Shown: positions 17,964 through 26,914, counted from the stretch's first letter. The stretch is 64,000 nucleotides of DNA from Sphingopyxis terrae subsp. terrae NBRC 15098 (GCF_001598815.1 NZ_BCZQ01000016.1:1-64000), one strand, 5' to 3'. Translations and numbers: made by a program. The notes: generated by a model not told the origin, from the letters alone.

Positions 17964-18361
17964 ATCAGGCTGATCGCCGCCAATTCGCGATAGAGTTCGG
18001 GCGGCAGATCGCCGATTCCGCTCGCGCCATCCGCAGTCTTGGGCGCGTCGGCCTCGCTCAGATAACGCCAGCCCTGGTGCGCACGCTTGGGCTGCGGATG
18101 AACGGGTTCGAGCCTGGCCGCACAGACGATATCGACCCGCCCGTCATCCCGATCGTCAAAGGCCAGGATTTCGACGCGCCCGACGATCATATGGCGAATG
18201 ATGAAATGCAATCTGCCGCCGATCAGGTCGTCGGCACGTTTCGGCTTGAACCGCGTCGTGAACCGCACTTCGCCATGCTCCGCACGTGCGGCAATCCGCG
18301 CCTCCAGCGACGGATAGTCTGGACAACCCACAGCAACCCGGGTGAGATGGAGCTTTGCCAT
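17960..18361 (-). CDS. DUF1489 family protein
   Basis: A 133-residue protein with the family beginning HLTRVAVGCPDYPSLEAR and core GRLHFIIRHMIVGRVEILAF. DUF1489 is conserved in alphaproteobacteria and its function is unknown to me. The ATG at 18361 is chosen over an upstream TTG at 18370. The TAG stop pairs with that of the convergent glutamate-synthase-like gene in CTAG. Confidence 0.85.
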   Translation of the reverse strand: MAKLHLTRVAVGCPDYPSLEARIAARAEHGEVRFTTRFKPKRADDLIGGRLHFIIRHMIVGRVEILAFDDRDDGRVDIVCAARLEPVHPQPKRAHQGWRYLSEADAPKTADGASGIGDLPPELYRELAAISLI

Positions 18362-18424
18362 ATCCGCCAAATGGGGATTCCATCGCCAAAAGAAAAGCTG
18401 GCCTCTTACGAGACCGGCCTTTGC

Positions 18425-19135
18425 TCAGCCGAACAGCGTTCCCAGTCCGACCGCGGGGTCGATCCAGCCTTCGTGGATCATCTTGACCGCGACATAGAGG
18501 ATGACGGCAAGGCCGACATAGGCGATCCAGCGATAGCGCTCGATATATTTGGCGATGATATTCGCCGCCACACCCATCAGTGCGACCGCGAAGATCAGCC
18601 CGACGATCAGGATGCCCGGATGCTCGCGCGCCGCGCCGGCAACCGCAAGCACATTGTCGAGGCTCATGCTGACATCGGCGATCGCAACCGCCCAGGCGGC
18701 GGCGGCAAAGCTTTTCGCAGGCTTCAGCCCCGAATGTTCGTCGCCCTCGATCTCAGGCGATCCGGCCGAATGCGCGCCTTCGCGCAGTTCGCGCCACATC
18801 TTCCAGGCGACCCAGATCAGCAGCAGACCGCCGACGAAGATCAGACCTACAATCTGCATCAATTGCGTGACGACAAGTGCGAAGGCGATGCGCAGGACGA
18901 GCGCCGCCAGAACGCCGATCAGGATCACCTTCTTGCGCTGATCGGCGGGCAGCCCAGCGGCGAGCGCGCCGACGACGATCGCATTGTCGCCGGCCAGCAC
19001 GATGTCAATCATCAGCACCTGCACGAAGGCAGCGAGCGCGGCGGGTTCGGTGATGTTCGAAAAATCGGCGACGATGTGCGACCAGATTTCGCCGAACCCA
19101 CCGGGCCCGGCAGCGGCCGCCGCCTGCGTCAACAT
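18425..19135 (-). CDS. TerC family integral membrane protein
   Basis: A 236-residue protein with about seven transmembrane segments and both TerC signature motifs: DIVLAGDNAIVVGALAAGLP near residue 40 and DVSMSLDNVLAVAG near residue 150. The acidic residues inside the membrane suggest metal ion transport, and some relatives are manganese exporters loading secreted proteins. The ATG at 19135 follows the stop of the monooxygenase gene by 8 bases. A GTG at 19147 is a less likely start. Confidence 0.9.
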   Translation of the reverse strand: MLTQAAAAAGPGGFGEIWSHIVADFSNITEPAALAAFVQVLMIDIVLAGDNAIVVGALAAGLPADQRKKVILIGVLAALVLRIAFALVVTQLMQIVGLIFVGGLLLIWVAWKMWRELREGAHSAGSPEIEGDEHSGLKPAKSFAAAAWAVAIADVSMSLDNVLAVAGAAREHPGILIVGLIFAVALMGVAANIIAKYIERYRWIAYVGLAVILYVAVKMIHEGWIDPAVGLGTLFG

Positions 19136-19143
19136 TTCCAAAA

Positions 19144-19437
19144 TCACACGGCGTCTCCGAAATAGCTGACCCCCGGCACGGGGTCGTAAAAGCGATGCAA
19201 CAGCGCCCGCCACCGTTCATAGCGGTCGGATCGACGAAAACCATCGCGATGATCCGCAACGGTGCGCCATTCTGCCAACAACAGATAGGGCTGCCCGGTT
19301 CCCAATGGCCGGCGAATTGTCAGCGAAAGGAAGCCGGGCGATGCTTCGATCAGCGGCCGCGCTTCCGCAACGGCCGCTTCGAATTCCACTTCCATTCCAG
19401 GCCGGACCGGCAGCAAGGCATGCTCGATCACGGCCAT
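19144..19437 (-). CDS. Antibiotic biosynthesis monooxygenase domain protein
   Basis: A 97-residue ABM-fold protein. It shows the pattern HALLPVRPGMEVEFEAAVAEARPLI, followed by GFLSLTIRR and YLLLAEWRTVADHRDGFRRSD. These dimeric ferredoxin-like folds act as small oxygenases or heme-related enzymes; the substrate is not clear. It is the gene after rho (6 bases apart), with terC next, so probably cotranscribed. Confidence 0.85.
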   Translation of the reverse strand: MAVIEHALLPVRPGMEVEFEAAVAEARPLIEASPGFLSLTIRRPLGTGQPYLLLAEWRTVADHRDGFRRSDRYERWRALLHRFYDPVPGVSYFGDAV

Positions 19438-19443
19438 CGCGGC

Positions 19444-20700
19444 TTACTGGTTCATGCTGTCGAAGAAATCTTCGTTGGTCTTGGAATCCTTGATCTTGTC
19501 GAGCAGGAATTCCATCGCATCGACCGTGCCCATTTGCATGAGGATGCGGCGCAGCACCCACATCTTGCTGAGCTTGTCCTTCTCGACGAGCAGTTCTTCC
19601 TTGCGGGTGCCCGACTTGCCGACGTCGAGCGACGGGAAAATGCGCTTGTCGGCGACCTTGCGGTCGAGGACGATTTCGCTGTTACCCGTGCCCTTGAATT
19701 CTTCGAAGATCACTTCGTCCATGCGGCTGCCGGTATCGATCAGCGCGGTCGCGATGATCGACAGCGATCCGCCTTCCTCGATATTGCGCGCGGCACCGAA
19801 GAAGCGCTTGGGACGCTGAAGTGCATTCGCATCGACGCCGCCGGTCAGCACCTTGCCCGAGCTCGGCACTACGGTGTTGTACGCGCGGCCGAGGCGGGTG
19901 ATCGAGTCGAGCAGGATGACGACATCCTTTTTGTGCTCGACCAACCGCTTCGCCTTTTCGATCACCATTTCGGCGACCTGGACGTGGCGCGTCGCGGGCT
20001 CGTCGAAGGTCGAGGAGACGACCTCGCCATTGACGCTGCGCTGCATGTCGGTGACTTCCTCGGGCCGCTCGTCGATCAGCAGGACGATCAGATAGACCTC
20101 GGGGTGATTGTCGGTGATCGCCTTGGCGATATTTTGCAGCAGCACCGTCTTACCCGTGCGCGGCGGCGCGACGATCAGCGCGCGCTGGCCCTTGCCCTGC
20201 GGACTGACGAGATCGATCACGCGCGCCGACTTGTCCTTGACGGTCGGATCGATCGTATCGAGCTTGAGCTTCTGGTTCGGATAGAGCGGTGTCAGATTGT
20301 CGAAATTGACGCGGTGGCGCACGACCTCGGGATTGTCGAAATTGACGCTGATCAGCTTGGTCAGCGCGAAATAGCGTTCGCCGTCCTTCGGCGCGCGAAT
20401 CTCGCCCTCGACGGTGTCGCCGGTGCGCAGACCATATTTGCGGACCTGATTGGGCGACACATAGATGTCGTCGGGACCGGCAAGATAATTGGCTTCGGGA
20501 CTGCGCAGAAAACCGAAGCTGTCGGGCAGAACCTCGATCGTTCCCGATCCGATGATTTCCTCGCCCTCTTCGGCGAGTTCCTTGAGGATCGAGAACATCA
20601 GATCCTGCTTGCGCAGCGTCGAGGCGCCCTCGACGCCCAGCTCTTCAGCCATTTCGACGAGCTGCGCGGGCGATTTTGTCTTGAGTTCTTTAAGATGCAT
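19444..20700 (-). CDS. rho: Transcription termination factor Rho
   Basis: A 418-residue hexameric RNA helicase. The N-terminal Rho domain begins [19 protein letters not shown], followed by a cold-shock-like RNA-binding domain ([11 protein letters not shown], then [18 protein letters not shown]). The ATPase has Walker [13 protein letters not shown] and Walker [16 protein letters not shown]. The upstream gap to hemJ (20701-20892) contains a GGCGC/GCGCC-type hairpin and may hold an autoregulated leader. The placement next to hemJ and hemE is usual for alphaproteobacteria. Confidence 0.98.
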   Translation of the reverse strand: MHLKELKTKSPAQLVEMAEELGVEGASTLRKQDLMFSILKELAEEGEEIIGSGTIEVLPDSFGFLRSPEANYLAGPDDIYVSPNQVRKYGLRTGDTVEGEIRAPKDGERYFALTKLISVNFDNPEVVRHRVNFDNLTPLYPNQKLKLDTIDPTVKDKSARVIDLVSPQGKGQRALIVAPPRTGKTVLLQNIAKAITDNHPEVYLIVLLIDERPEEVTDMQRSVNGEVVSSTFDEPATRHVQVAEMVIEKAKRLVEHKKDVVILLDSITRLGRAYNTVVPSSGKVLTGGVDANALQRPKRFFGAARNIEEGGSLSIIATALIDTGSRMDEVIFEEFKGTGNSEIVLDRKVADKRIFPSLDVGKSGTRKEELLVEKDKLSKMWVLRRILMQMGTVDAMEFLLDKIKDSKTNEDFFDSMNQ

Positions 20701-20892
20701 GGATGGATTCCAGGTAACAGAAATATAGGAAAATTCGTTCGATACGGCGCACCAGGCGGTGCCTATCCGGCCGGGGGACGACCGTTCACGATAGCTTCGG
20801 CGCCAAGATCGCGCCGCCGACGGAAAGCCGGGTTGATCGGCCCCTAAGCCGCCGATTTCGTCAAGTCAATCGGCTGTCGCCGAGACGACCGG

Positions 20893-21345
20893 TCAAAAGG
20901 GCCGGACGACCGCCAGAATGACGATGATCGCCGCGGCCACGCCCGGCACCTCGTTGAGCATCCGCAGGCGCTTTTCGGACAGCGGTCGTTCGCCGCGCTT
21001 CAGCTTCTTGAAATAGCCGATTGTCCAGCCGTGATAGCCCGATAGCAGCAGGACAAGCAGGAGCTTGGCGTGAAACCAGCCCTGCGACCAGTAGCCGCCA
21101 TTGAAAGCGAGCATCAGACCCAGGATCCAGACGATGACGAGCGAGGGATTGAGGATGATCTTGCGCAGGCGATCTTCGCGCTCGATCCATTTCCTGTCCT
21201 CGTCCGATCCCACCGCACATTGGTGATGATAGACGAAAAAGCGTGGCATCATGAACAGCCCCGCCATCAGGAAGATGACGAAAATCACATGCGCCGCTTT
21301 CACCCACAACATCGTGACCCCCAGAAATCCAGTCCAGTCTGCCAT
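20893..21345 (-). CDS. hemJ: Protoporphyrinogen oxidase HemJ
   Basis: A 150-residue membrane protein with four hydrophobic segments and the HemJ signature WVKAAHVIFVIFLMAGLFMMP, in which the His is proposed to bind heme, followed by RFFVYH and later FHAKLLLVLLLSGYH. It oxidises protoporphyrinogen IX in place of HemG or HemY. It follows hemE by 4 bases, a heme biosynthesis operon. The ATG is at 21345. Confidence 0.92.
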   Translation of the reverse strand: MADWTGFLGVTMLWVKAAHVIFVIFLMAGLFMMPRFFVYHHQCAVGSDEDRKWIEREDRLRKIILNPSLVIVWILGLMLAFNGGYWSQGWFHAKLLLVLLLSGYHGWTIGYFKKLKRGERPLSEKRLRMLNEVPGVAAAIIVILAVVRPF

Positions 21346-21349
21346 CCCG

Positions 21350-22378
21350 CTACTCGCCTCGCACGCGCCTGATCAGATGTTCGACATGGGCTATGGGCGT
21401 GTCGGGCACGATACCATGGCCGAGATTGAAGATATGGGGCCGTTCGGGGAAAGCTGCAAGGATGCGATCGATCGCAGCGTCAAGAGCCGGGCCGCCGGCG
21501 ACCAGCGCAAGCGGATCAAGATTGCCCTGCACCGGCAGATGACCGGGAAGAATATCATTGGCCCAAGCGGGATCGACCGTTTCGTCAAGACCGATCGCAT
21601 CGGCGCCGACGCCGCGCGCATAAGCCGCCAGCTTGCCGCCCGCGCCCTTCGGGAAACCGATGATCGGCGTGTCGGGATGGAGCGCCTTCAGTTGCCGGAC
21701 GATTTCGGCATTGGGCGCGATCACCCAGCGTTCGAACTCGGCGGGCGACAGGGTTCCTGCCCAGCTGTCGAACAACTGGACCGCCTCGACCCCCTGTTCG
21801 ATCTGCCCCGACAAATAGGTCACGCTGAGGTCGACGATCGCATCGATGATCGCGCCGAACGCCGCCGGATCGGAAAGCGCCATGCGCCGGGCGGCCGCCT
21901 GGTCCTTCGATCCTTGGCCGGCGACCATATAGGTGGCGACTGTCCAGGGACTGCCGGCAAATCCCAGAAAGGTCGTCTGGGGCGGCAAGGCGGCTGCCAC
22001 GCGCGCTACCGTTGCATAGACCGCGTCAAGCCGCTCGGGCGCCGCCTCGAGCGACGCCAGAGCGCTATCGACGAGCGGCGGGGCGAGCCGCGGCCCCTCA
22101 CCCGTCTCGAACCACAGCTGCTGGCCCAGCGCGTGCGGCACAACCAGAATGTCCGAAAAGAGAATGGCGCCGTCGAAACCGAAACGGCGGATTGGCTGCA
22201 GCGTCACTTCAGCTGCGGCCTCAGGATCATAGCATAGTTCCAGGAAGCCGCCCTTGGTCGCCCGCAACGCACGATATTCGGGAAGATAACGACCAGCCTG
22301 GCGCATCAGCCACAGGGCGGGCCGTTCCTGCCGCACCCCACGCAGCGTTGCCAGCAAGCTCTTCGATGACGCCTTCAC
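21350..22378 (-). CDS. hemE: Uroporphyrinogen decarboxylase
   Basis: A 342-residue enzyme that decarboxylates uroporphyrinogen III to coproporphyrinogen III. Motifs: PALWLMRQAGRYLPEYRALR near residue 25, FDGAILFSDILVVPHALG near residue 75, and GHGIVPDTP near the C-terminus. The start is GTG at 22378 with GAGGGG about 6 bases upstream. Reading further upstream crosses the predicted origin and gives unlikely sequence. In Caulobacter and relatives hemE borders oriC, as here. Confidence 0.96.
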   Translation of the reverse strand: MKASSKSLLATLRGVRQERPALWLMRQAGRYLPEYRALRATKGGFLELCYDPEAAAEVTLQPIRRFGFDGAILFSDILVVPHALGQQLWFETGEGPRLAPPLVDSALASLEAAPERLDAVYATVARVAAALPPQTTFLGFAGSPWTVATYMVAGQGSKDQAAARRMALSDPAAFGAIIDAIVDLSVTYLSGQIEQGVEAVQLFDSWAGTLSPAEFERWVIAPNAEIVRQLKALHPDTPIIGFPKGAGGKLAAYARGVGADAIGLDETVDPAWANDILPGHLPVQGNLDPLALVAGGPALDAAIDRILAAFPERPHIFNLGHGIVPDTPIAHVEHLIRRVRGE

Positions 22379-22397
22379 GCGGCCCCTCTTTCTCTCT

Positions 22398-22419
22398 TCA
22401 TAATATATATAAATGATTG
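22398..22419. other. AT-rich segment, possible duplex-unwinding element
   Basis: TTCATAATATATATAAATG followed by ATTG, the only strongly AT-rich run in a GC-rich region, 115 bases from the nearest conserved DnaA box and just upstream of hemE. It could melt during initiation and could also be part of the hemE promoter (minus-strand TATATATTATG). Confidence 0.5.
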
Positions 22420-22545
22420 TGGTGGATTGTTGGCGGGCGGATAAGCGCGCTTTAGGCGCCGCCGCCCTTTTTGCCAACAGCTTGACTCCCGCTGGCCCGC
22501 CAAGCGCCACGGAGTCGTTGGTTCTCATCCCCGCTATTCACAGCC

Positions 22546-22554
22546 TGTGGATAA
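22546..22554 (-). promoter_or_regulatory. DnaA box 1
   Basis: Plus strand TGTGGATAA, a perfect inverse of TTATCCACA. A weaker box CTATTCACA lies at 22534-22542 in the opposite orientation, forming CACAG-C-CTGTG between them. Confidence 0.85.
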
Positions 22555-22565
22555 GACTCGTTCCT

Positions 22566-22574
22566 TGTGGATAA
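22566..22574 (-). promoter_or_regulatory. DnaA box 2
   Basis: Plus strand TGTGGATAA, perfect match, same orientation as box 1 and 20 bases from it. Confidence 0.85.
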
Positions 22575-22647
22575 GCGGTGGGGCGGAATCGACGCGGCCG
22601 GGGATGGAATCGCCCTGCCGATTTCACCCCGGGGCTTGTCCGCGAAC

Positions 22648-22656
22648 TTATCCACA
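22648..22656 (+). promoter_or_regulatory. DnaA box 3
   Basis: TTATCCACA, perfect match, opposite orientation to boxes 1 and 2 and 74 bases beyond box 2, near the ppsR side of the origin. Confidence 0.85.
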
Positions 22657-22714
22657 GCCTCGGAAATTCGCTTCGCGGCTTGCCTTTTCGGATCGCAAGG
22701 CGGCAAGAGAGGCG

Positions 22715-23533
22715 ATGGACCGCCTCCACCTTCACCTCATATCCGATTCCACCGGCGAAACGCTCGAAAATATTGCCAAGGCCGCGATCGCACAGTTCGA
22801 CGATGTCGAAGTCGTGCGCCATTTCTGGCCGATGGTGCGCTCGGAATCGCATCTCGACCGGATCATGGCGGAGGTCCAGGCGAGCCCGGGCATGATCCTC
22901 TTCACCCTCGTCAACGGTGAGTTGCGCGCCAGTCTCGAGCGCCGCGCCGAGGCTCAGGGCCTGCCGCTTGTTCCTGCGCTCGACGCCGTAACCGACGCCT
23001 TGTCGCGCATGCTCGGGCAGGAAGCCAAGGCGCGACCGGGCCGTCAGCATGCGCTCGATGCCGCCTATTTCGCGCGCGTCGAGGCGATCCAGTTCACCGT
23101 CGCACATGACGACGGGATCGGCTGGGAAAATTGGGAACAGGCCGACATCGTCCTCGCCGGCGTATCGCGAACCTCCAAAACGCCGACGAGCATCTATCTG
23201 GCGAATCGGGGATACAAGACGGCCAATATTCCGATTGTTCCCGAATCGCCGCCGCCCGACGCGCTCTATCATCTGAAGCGTCCGCTCGTCGTCGGGCTGA
23301 CGACCAGCCTCGACCGCCTTGTCCAGGTTCGGCGCAACCGTCTGCTCTCGCTCAATCAGGCGCCCGAAACCGCCTATGTGGACGATGAACGCGTGAAAGC
23401 CGAAATCGCCTATGCCCGCCGCATGTTCGCCGACAATGACTGGCCGGTGATCGACGTCACACGCCGTTCGATCGAGGAAACGGCGGCTGCGGTGATCAAG
23501 CTGGTCGAGGATCGCGGGGGCCGGCCGGCATGA
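22715..23533 (+). CDS. ppsR: Pyruvate,phosphate dikinase/PEP synthase regulatory protein
   Basis: A 272-residue bifunctional kinase/pyrophosphorylase (DUF299) that switches PEP-forming dikinase or synthase activity by phosphorylating a Thr. It begins HLHLISDSTGETLENIAKAA. It has the P-loop-like motif GVSRTSKTPTSIYLANRG near residue 150, and later YARRMFADNDWPVIDVTRRSIEETAA. The ATG at 22715 has AGAGAGG upstream. The longer frame from 22547 lies across the DnaA boxes and is not coding. It is the first of a chain of four genes joined by ATGA overlaps. Confidence 0.94.
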   Translation: MDRLHLHLISDSTGETLENIAKAAIAQFDDVEVVRHFWPMVRSESHLDRIMAEVQASPGMILFTLVNGELRASLERRAEAQGLPLVPALDAVTDALSRMLGQEAKARPGRQHALDAAYFARVEAIQFTVAHDDGIGWENWEQADIVLAGVSRTSKTPTSIYLANRGYKTANIPIVPESPPPDALYHLKRPLVVGLTTSLDRLVQVRRNRLLSLNQAPETAYVDDERVKAEIAYARRMFADNDWPVIDVTRRSIEETAAAVIKLVEDRGGRPA

Positions 23534-24129
23534 CGCAGATCGTCCTTGCATCGCAGAGCAGCGGCCGTGCCGCGATGCTGCGCGCGGCCGGAATCGCGTT
23601 CGAAGCAACCGCGGCGCATGTCGATGAAGAGGCGCTGACGGCCGGTCTCGTTGCCGCCGGCCAGACGGCGCGCAACATCGCCGATGCGCTGGCGGAGGCC
23701 AAGGCGATCAAGATTTCTTCTCGGCTGCCCGGCGTTACCGTAATCGGTGCCGATTCGACGCTCGCGCTCGCCGATGGGACGATGCTCGCCAAGCCCGAGA
23801 GCCCCGATGAGGCAGCAGACCATCTGCGCCGCATGGCGGGAACGCGGCACAAATTGTTCAGCGCGGTCGTTGCGGCGCGCGACGGCGCGCCGGTCTGGCG
23901 CGCGATCGGCGAGGCGCGGCTGTGGATGCGGCCCTTGTCGGACGCCTTCATCGCCGACTATGTGGCGCAGCATTGGGACAGCATCCGCTGGACCGTTGGC
24001 TGTTACGAAATCGAGGGGGCGGGCGTGCAATTGTTCGATCGGGTCGAAGGCGATCCCTGGACGATCATCGGCATGCCGATGCTGCCGTTGATGGCATGGC
24101 TGCGCGCGACCGGGCTGGCGCCGCAATGA
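23530..24129 (+). CDS. maf: Maf-like nucleotide pyrophosphatase
   Basis: A 199-residue housecleaning enzyme that hydrolyses non-canonical or methylated nucleoside triphosphates. It begins IVLASQSSGRAAMLRAAG, where classical Maf proteins have SPRR; here SSGR replaces it, a small deviation. GADSTLAL near residue 77 supplies the catalytic Asp. YEIEGAGVQLFDRVEGDPWTIIGMP matches the family's C-terminal motif. It overlaps ppsR and aroE by four bases each. Confidence 0.9.
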   Translation: MTQIVLASQSSGRAAMLRAAGIAFEATAAHVDEEALTAGLVAAGQTARNIADALAEAKAIKISSRLPGVTVIGADSTLALADGTMLAKPESPDEAADHLRRMAGTRHKLFSAVVAARDGAPVWRAIGEARLWMRPLSDAFIADYVAQHWDSIRWTVGCYEIEGAGVQLFDRVEGDPWTIIGMPMLPLMAWLRATGLAPQ

Positions 24130-24950
24130 GCGCTGCCGATTCTGCCCCTTATGCCGAGGTGATCGGCGATCCGATCGCCCAGTCGAAATCGCCGCTGATC
24201 CATGGCTTCTGGCTCGATGCGCTGGGCATGAAGGGCGCGTATCGGCGCGCGCATGTGAAGCCCGACGATCTGGCGGCCTATATCGCCGAGCGCCGGACAG
24301 ATCCCGCCTGGCGCGGATGCAATGTCACCATTCCGCACAAGATCGCGGTGATGGATCTGGTCGATGATCCGGGCGACATTCGCGGCACGATCGGCGCGAT
24401 GAATACGATCGTGCGGCAGCGAGACGGGGCGCTTATCGGGACCAACACCGATGCTGCGGGCTTCTATGCCCCGCTCGCCGAACTCGATCTCGAAGGCGCG
24501 CCGGTAGTGCTGATCGGCGCGGGCGGCGCAGCGCGGGCGGTGCTTTTCGCGCTCGCGCGCGCGAAGGTCGGGCATGTCACCATCCTCAACCGTTCCCCGC
24601 TGAAAGCGATGGGCCTGCTTGCCACCTTCGGGCTCAAGGGCGATGTCGTCGCGCTCGATGTCCCGCTTCCGCCGGCCGCGTTGCTCGTGAATTCGAGCAG
24701 TCTTGGCATGACGGGGCAGCCGCCGCTCGACCTCGACCTGTCGCCGTTGCCCGACGATGCGATCGTATACGATCTTGTTTACGCACCGCTGATGACAGGG
24801 CTGCTCCGCGCTGCGGACGCGCGCGGGCTGGACATCGTCGATGGGCTCGACATGCTGATCGGTCAGGCGGCCCTGGCATTCGAGCTGTTTTTCGGCGCGC
24901 CGCCGCCCGAGGGACGCGACGAGGAATTGCGCGCGATTCTGACGGCATGA
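24126..24950 (+). CDS. aroE: Shikimate dehydrogenase
   Basis: A 274-residue NADP-dependent enzyme of the shikimate pathway. Shikimate-binding residues are seen in GDPIAQSKSPLIHGFW (near residue 15) and catalytic Lys in CNVTIPHK (near residue 66). The nucleotide-binding motif GAGGAARAVLFAL is near residue 130. The later motif GLDMLIGQAALAFELFFG is typical. The ATG at 24126 overlaps the maf stop. It precedes coaE with a four-base overlap. Confidence 0.95.
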   Translation: MSAADSAPYAEVIGDPIAQSKSPLIHGFWLDALGMKGAYRRAHVKPDDLAAYIAERRTDPAWRGCNVTIPHKIAVMDLVDDPGDIRGTIGAMNTIVRQRDGALIGTNTDAAGFYAPLAELDLEGAPVVLIGAGGAARAVLFALARAKVGHVTILNRSPLKAMGLLATFGLKGDVVALDVPLPPAALLVNSSSLGMTGQPPLDLDLSPLPDDAIVYDLVYAPLMTGLLRAADARGLDIVDGLDMLIGQAALAFELFFGAPPPEGRDEELRAILTA

Positions 24951-25570
24951 CGCATTACAAGCGCCCCGGATCGCGGCTTCGCCGACCGTTCATTCTCGGC
25001 CTGACGGGTTCGATCGGCATGGGGAAATCGACCGCGGCGACGATGTTCGAACGCGAAGGGGTGCCGGTGTTCGACGCCGATGCCGAAGTTCACCGGCTGC
25101 AAGGTCCCGGCGGTGCCTTGGTCGCCGCGATCGAGGCGCGCTTTCCCGGCACCACCGGTCCGCGCGGCGTCGATCGCCAGGAACTCAGCCGCCGCGTGCT
25201 CGGCAACCGCCACGAGCTTGCCGCACTCGAAGCGATCGTCCATCCCGCAGTCGTCCGCGCGCAGAAGAAATTCCTTGCCCGTCACCGCGCGCGCGACGTC
25301 GTCGTGCTCGACATTCCGCTCCTGTTCGAAAAAGGAGGCTGGCACCGCGTCGGCGCCGTCGCTGTCGTCACCGCACCGATGTGGATCCAGCGCAAACGCG
25401 TGCTGCGCCGGCCCGGCATGACCAACGCAAAGTTCAAGGCGATCCGGGGCCTGCAGGTTCCCGATCGCGTCAAGCGCGCACGCGCCGATTTCCTGATCGA
25501 AACCGGCCGCCCGAAAAGCGAGACCCATCGTCAGATTCGGCGGATCGCCTCTTGTTTCCATACGCAATAG
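24947..25570 (+). CDS. coaE: Dephospho-CoA kinase
   Basis: A 207-residue kinase that completes CoA synthesis. It carries P-loop GLTGSIGMGKST near residue 18, DADAEVHRL near residue 44, and DIPLLFEKGG near residue 122. The N-terminal segment MTHYKRPGSRLRRPF is longer and more basic than usual, but ATG is fixed by the overlap with aroE (ATGA). Likely the last gene of the ppsR-maf-aroE-coaE operon; dnaQ follows after 19 bases. Confidence 0.95.
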   Translation: MTHYKRPGSRLRRPFILGLTGSIGMGKSTAATMFEREGVPVFDADAEVHRLQGPGGALVAAIEARFPGTTGPRGVDRQELSRRVLGNRHELAALEAIVHPAVVRAQKKFLARHRARDVVVLDIPLLFEKGGWHRVGAVAVVTAPMWIQRKRVLRRPGMTNAKFKAIRGLQVPDRVKRARADFLIETGRPKSETHRQIRRIASCFHTQ

Positions 25571-25589
25571 GGTCCAGATTGTTTGAAAG

Positions 25590-26291
25590 ATGCGTGAGAT
25601 AATCTTCGATACGGAAACCACGGGACTCGACCCCAGAACGGGGCACAGGCTGGTCGAAATCGGGTGCATCGAATTGATCGACCGCCGCGAATCGGGGCGG
25701 ACCTTTCACGCCTATTTTCACCCCGAACGCGATATGCCGGCCGAGGCCGAGGCGGTGCACGGCCTTTCGATCCAGTTTCTGTCCGACAAGCCGCTCTTTG
25801 CCGCGCGCGTCGACGAATTGCTCGACTTTCTTGGTGATGCGCCGATGGTGGCGCACAATGCTGCTTTCGACTTCGGTTTCGTCAACGCCGAACTGGCGCG
25901 CGTCGGCCGGCCGCCGCTCGATATGGCGCGCATGTGCTGCACCGTGCAGATGGCACGCAAGCTTCATCCGGGCGCTAAGCACAGCCTCGATGCGCTTTGC
26001 ACGCGCTACGGCATCGACCGCAGCCACCGCGTCAAGCACGGCGCGCTGCTCGACGCCGAACTGCTGGCGCACCTCTATATCGAAATGACCGGCGGGCGGC
26101 AGATCGGGCTGGGGCTCGCCGCCGAACCCACCGCCGCGGCGCGGGGTGCCGCACCGGCACCAGTCCGATCCGTCGCCCCCACCCGCCCGTTTCGCGAACC
26201 GCGCCCGCACGGTGCAACCCCGGCCGAACTGGCGCGTCATGCAGAATTCGTCGCCACGCTCAATCAACCCCTGTGGCACGATAGTCCCTGA
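25590..26291 (+). CDS. dnaQ: DNA polymerase III epsilon subunit
   Basis: A 233-residue proofreading exonuclease. Exo I motif IIFDTETTGLDP, Exo II AHNAAFDFGFVNAEL and Exo III HRVKHGALLDAELL hold the DEDDh residues. The C-terminal region is Ala/Pro-rich (AAARGAAPAPVRSVAPTRP) and links to the alpha subunit. The start is close to the coaE stop, with only a weak GAAAG upstream. Placement near oriC and the gene order coaE-dnaQ are common in alphaproteobacteria. Confidence 0.95.
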   Translation: MREIIFDTETTGLDPRTGHRLVEIGCIELIDRRESGRTFHAYFHPERDMPAEAEAVHGLSIQFLSDKPLFAARVDELLDFLGDAPMVAHNAAFDFGFVNAELARVGRPPLDMARMCCTVQMARKLHPGAKHSLDALCTRYGIDRSHRVKHGALLDAELLAHLYIEMTGGRQIGLGLAAEPTAAARGAAPAPVRSVAPTRPFREPRPHGATPAELARHAEFVATLNQPLWHDSP

Positions 26292-26338
26292 TCGCGGCTC
26301 CCCTGCGATCCCGTGGACATGACTGAAGGAGAAGAAAA

Positions 26339-26914
26339 ATGGAAATCCGCGTCTCTGGCCACCAGATCGAAACCGGCGAAGCGCTGCAGGCGCATGTGTC
26401 GGACCGGATGAACGCGATTGCCGACAAATATTTCTCGCGCGCGATCGGGGCGCACGCGACCTTCGGAAAGGGACCGCACGACAGTTTCCAGTGCGACATC
26501 GTCGCGCATGTCATGCAGGGTCTGGTCCTGAAAGGCCATGGCCAGGCGCAGGACGCGCATGTCGCGTTTGAGGGCGCGGCCGACCGTATCGAAAAGCAGC
26601 TGCGCCGCTATATGCGCCGGCTGAAGGACCGCAACAACGGCAATGGTGCGCAGTTGGTGACGATCGAGACGATCGAGGACAACGCCAGCTACGTCGTTTT
26701 CGACGGCGGCACCGATGATGAAGATGCGGGCGATGCGCCTGCGATCATCGCCGAAACCCGCGTCGATATCCCGACGAGCAGCGTGTCCGATGCGGTCATG
26801 ATGCTTGATTTGCGTGACACCAATGCGCTGCTTTTCGTCAACAGCAAGACCGGGTCGCACAACATGGTCTATCGTCGCCGCGACGGCACGATCGGCTGGG
26901 TCGAGCCGCGCTAG
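26339..26914 (+). CDS. hpf: Long-form ribosome hibernation promoting factor
   Basis: A 191-residue protein with an N-terminal HPF/RaiA domain (EIRVSGHQIETGEALQAHVSDRM) and a C-terminal dimerisation domain (DIPTSSVSDAVMMLDLRDTNALLFVNSKTG), joined by an acidic linker. This is the long form that drives 100S ribosome formation in stationary phase. GAAGGAG ends 7 bases before the ATG. It lies ahead of ptsN, a usual pair. Confidence 0.95.
   Translation: MEIRVSGHQIETGEALQAHVSDRMNAIADKYFSRAIGAHATFGKGPHDSFQCDIVAHVMQGLVLKGHGQAQDAHVAFEGAADRIEKQLRRYMRRLKDRNNGNGAQLVTIETIEDNASYVVFDGGTDDEDAGDAPAIIAETRVDIPTSSVSDAVMMLDLRDTNALLFVNSKTGSHNMVYRRRDGTIGWVEPR

Larger units (their letters stand above)
22379..22714. 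other. oriC: Predicted chromosomal replication origin (oriC)
   Basis: A 336-base non-coding region between divergent hemE and ppsR. It contains three perfect DnaA boxes TTATCCACA (22546-22554 and 22566-22574 on the minus strand, 22648-22656 on the plus strand) and a one-mismatch box CTATTCACA at 22534-22542. The first two are exactly 20 bases apart, so on the same helix face. An AT-rich stretch lies at 22398-22419. Genes on both sides are mostly transcribed away from here. The hemE-side location matches known alphaproteobacterial origins. Confidence 0.88.

Noticed and set aside
22379..22528. Extension of hemE upstream of its GTG
   Set aside because: The residues are unlike HemE and lie over the AT-rich origin segment.
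22547..22714. In-frame extension of ppsR upstream to 22547
   Set aside because: It runs over DnaA boxes, lacks family similarity, and the ATG at 22715 has a good ribosome site.
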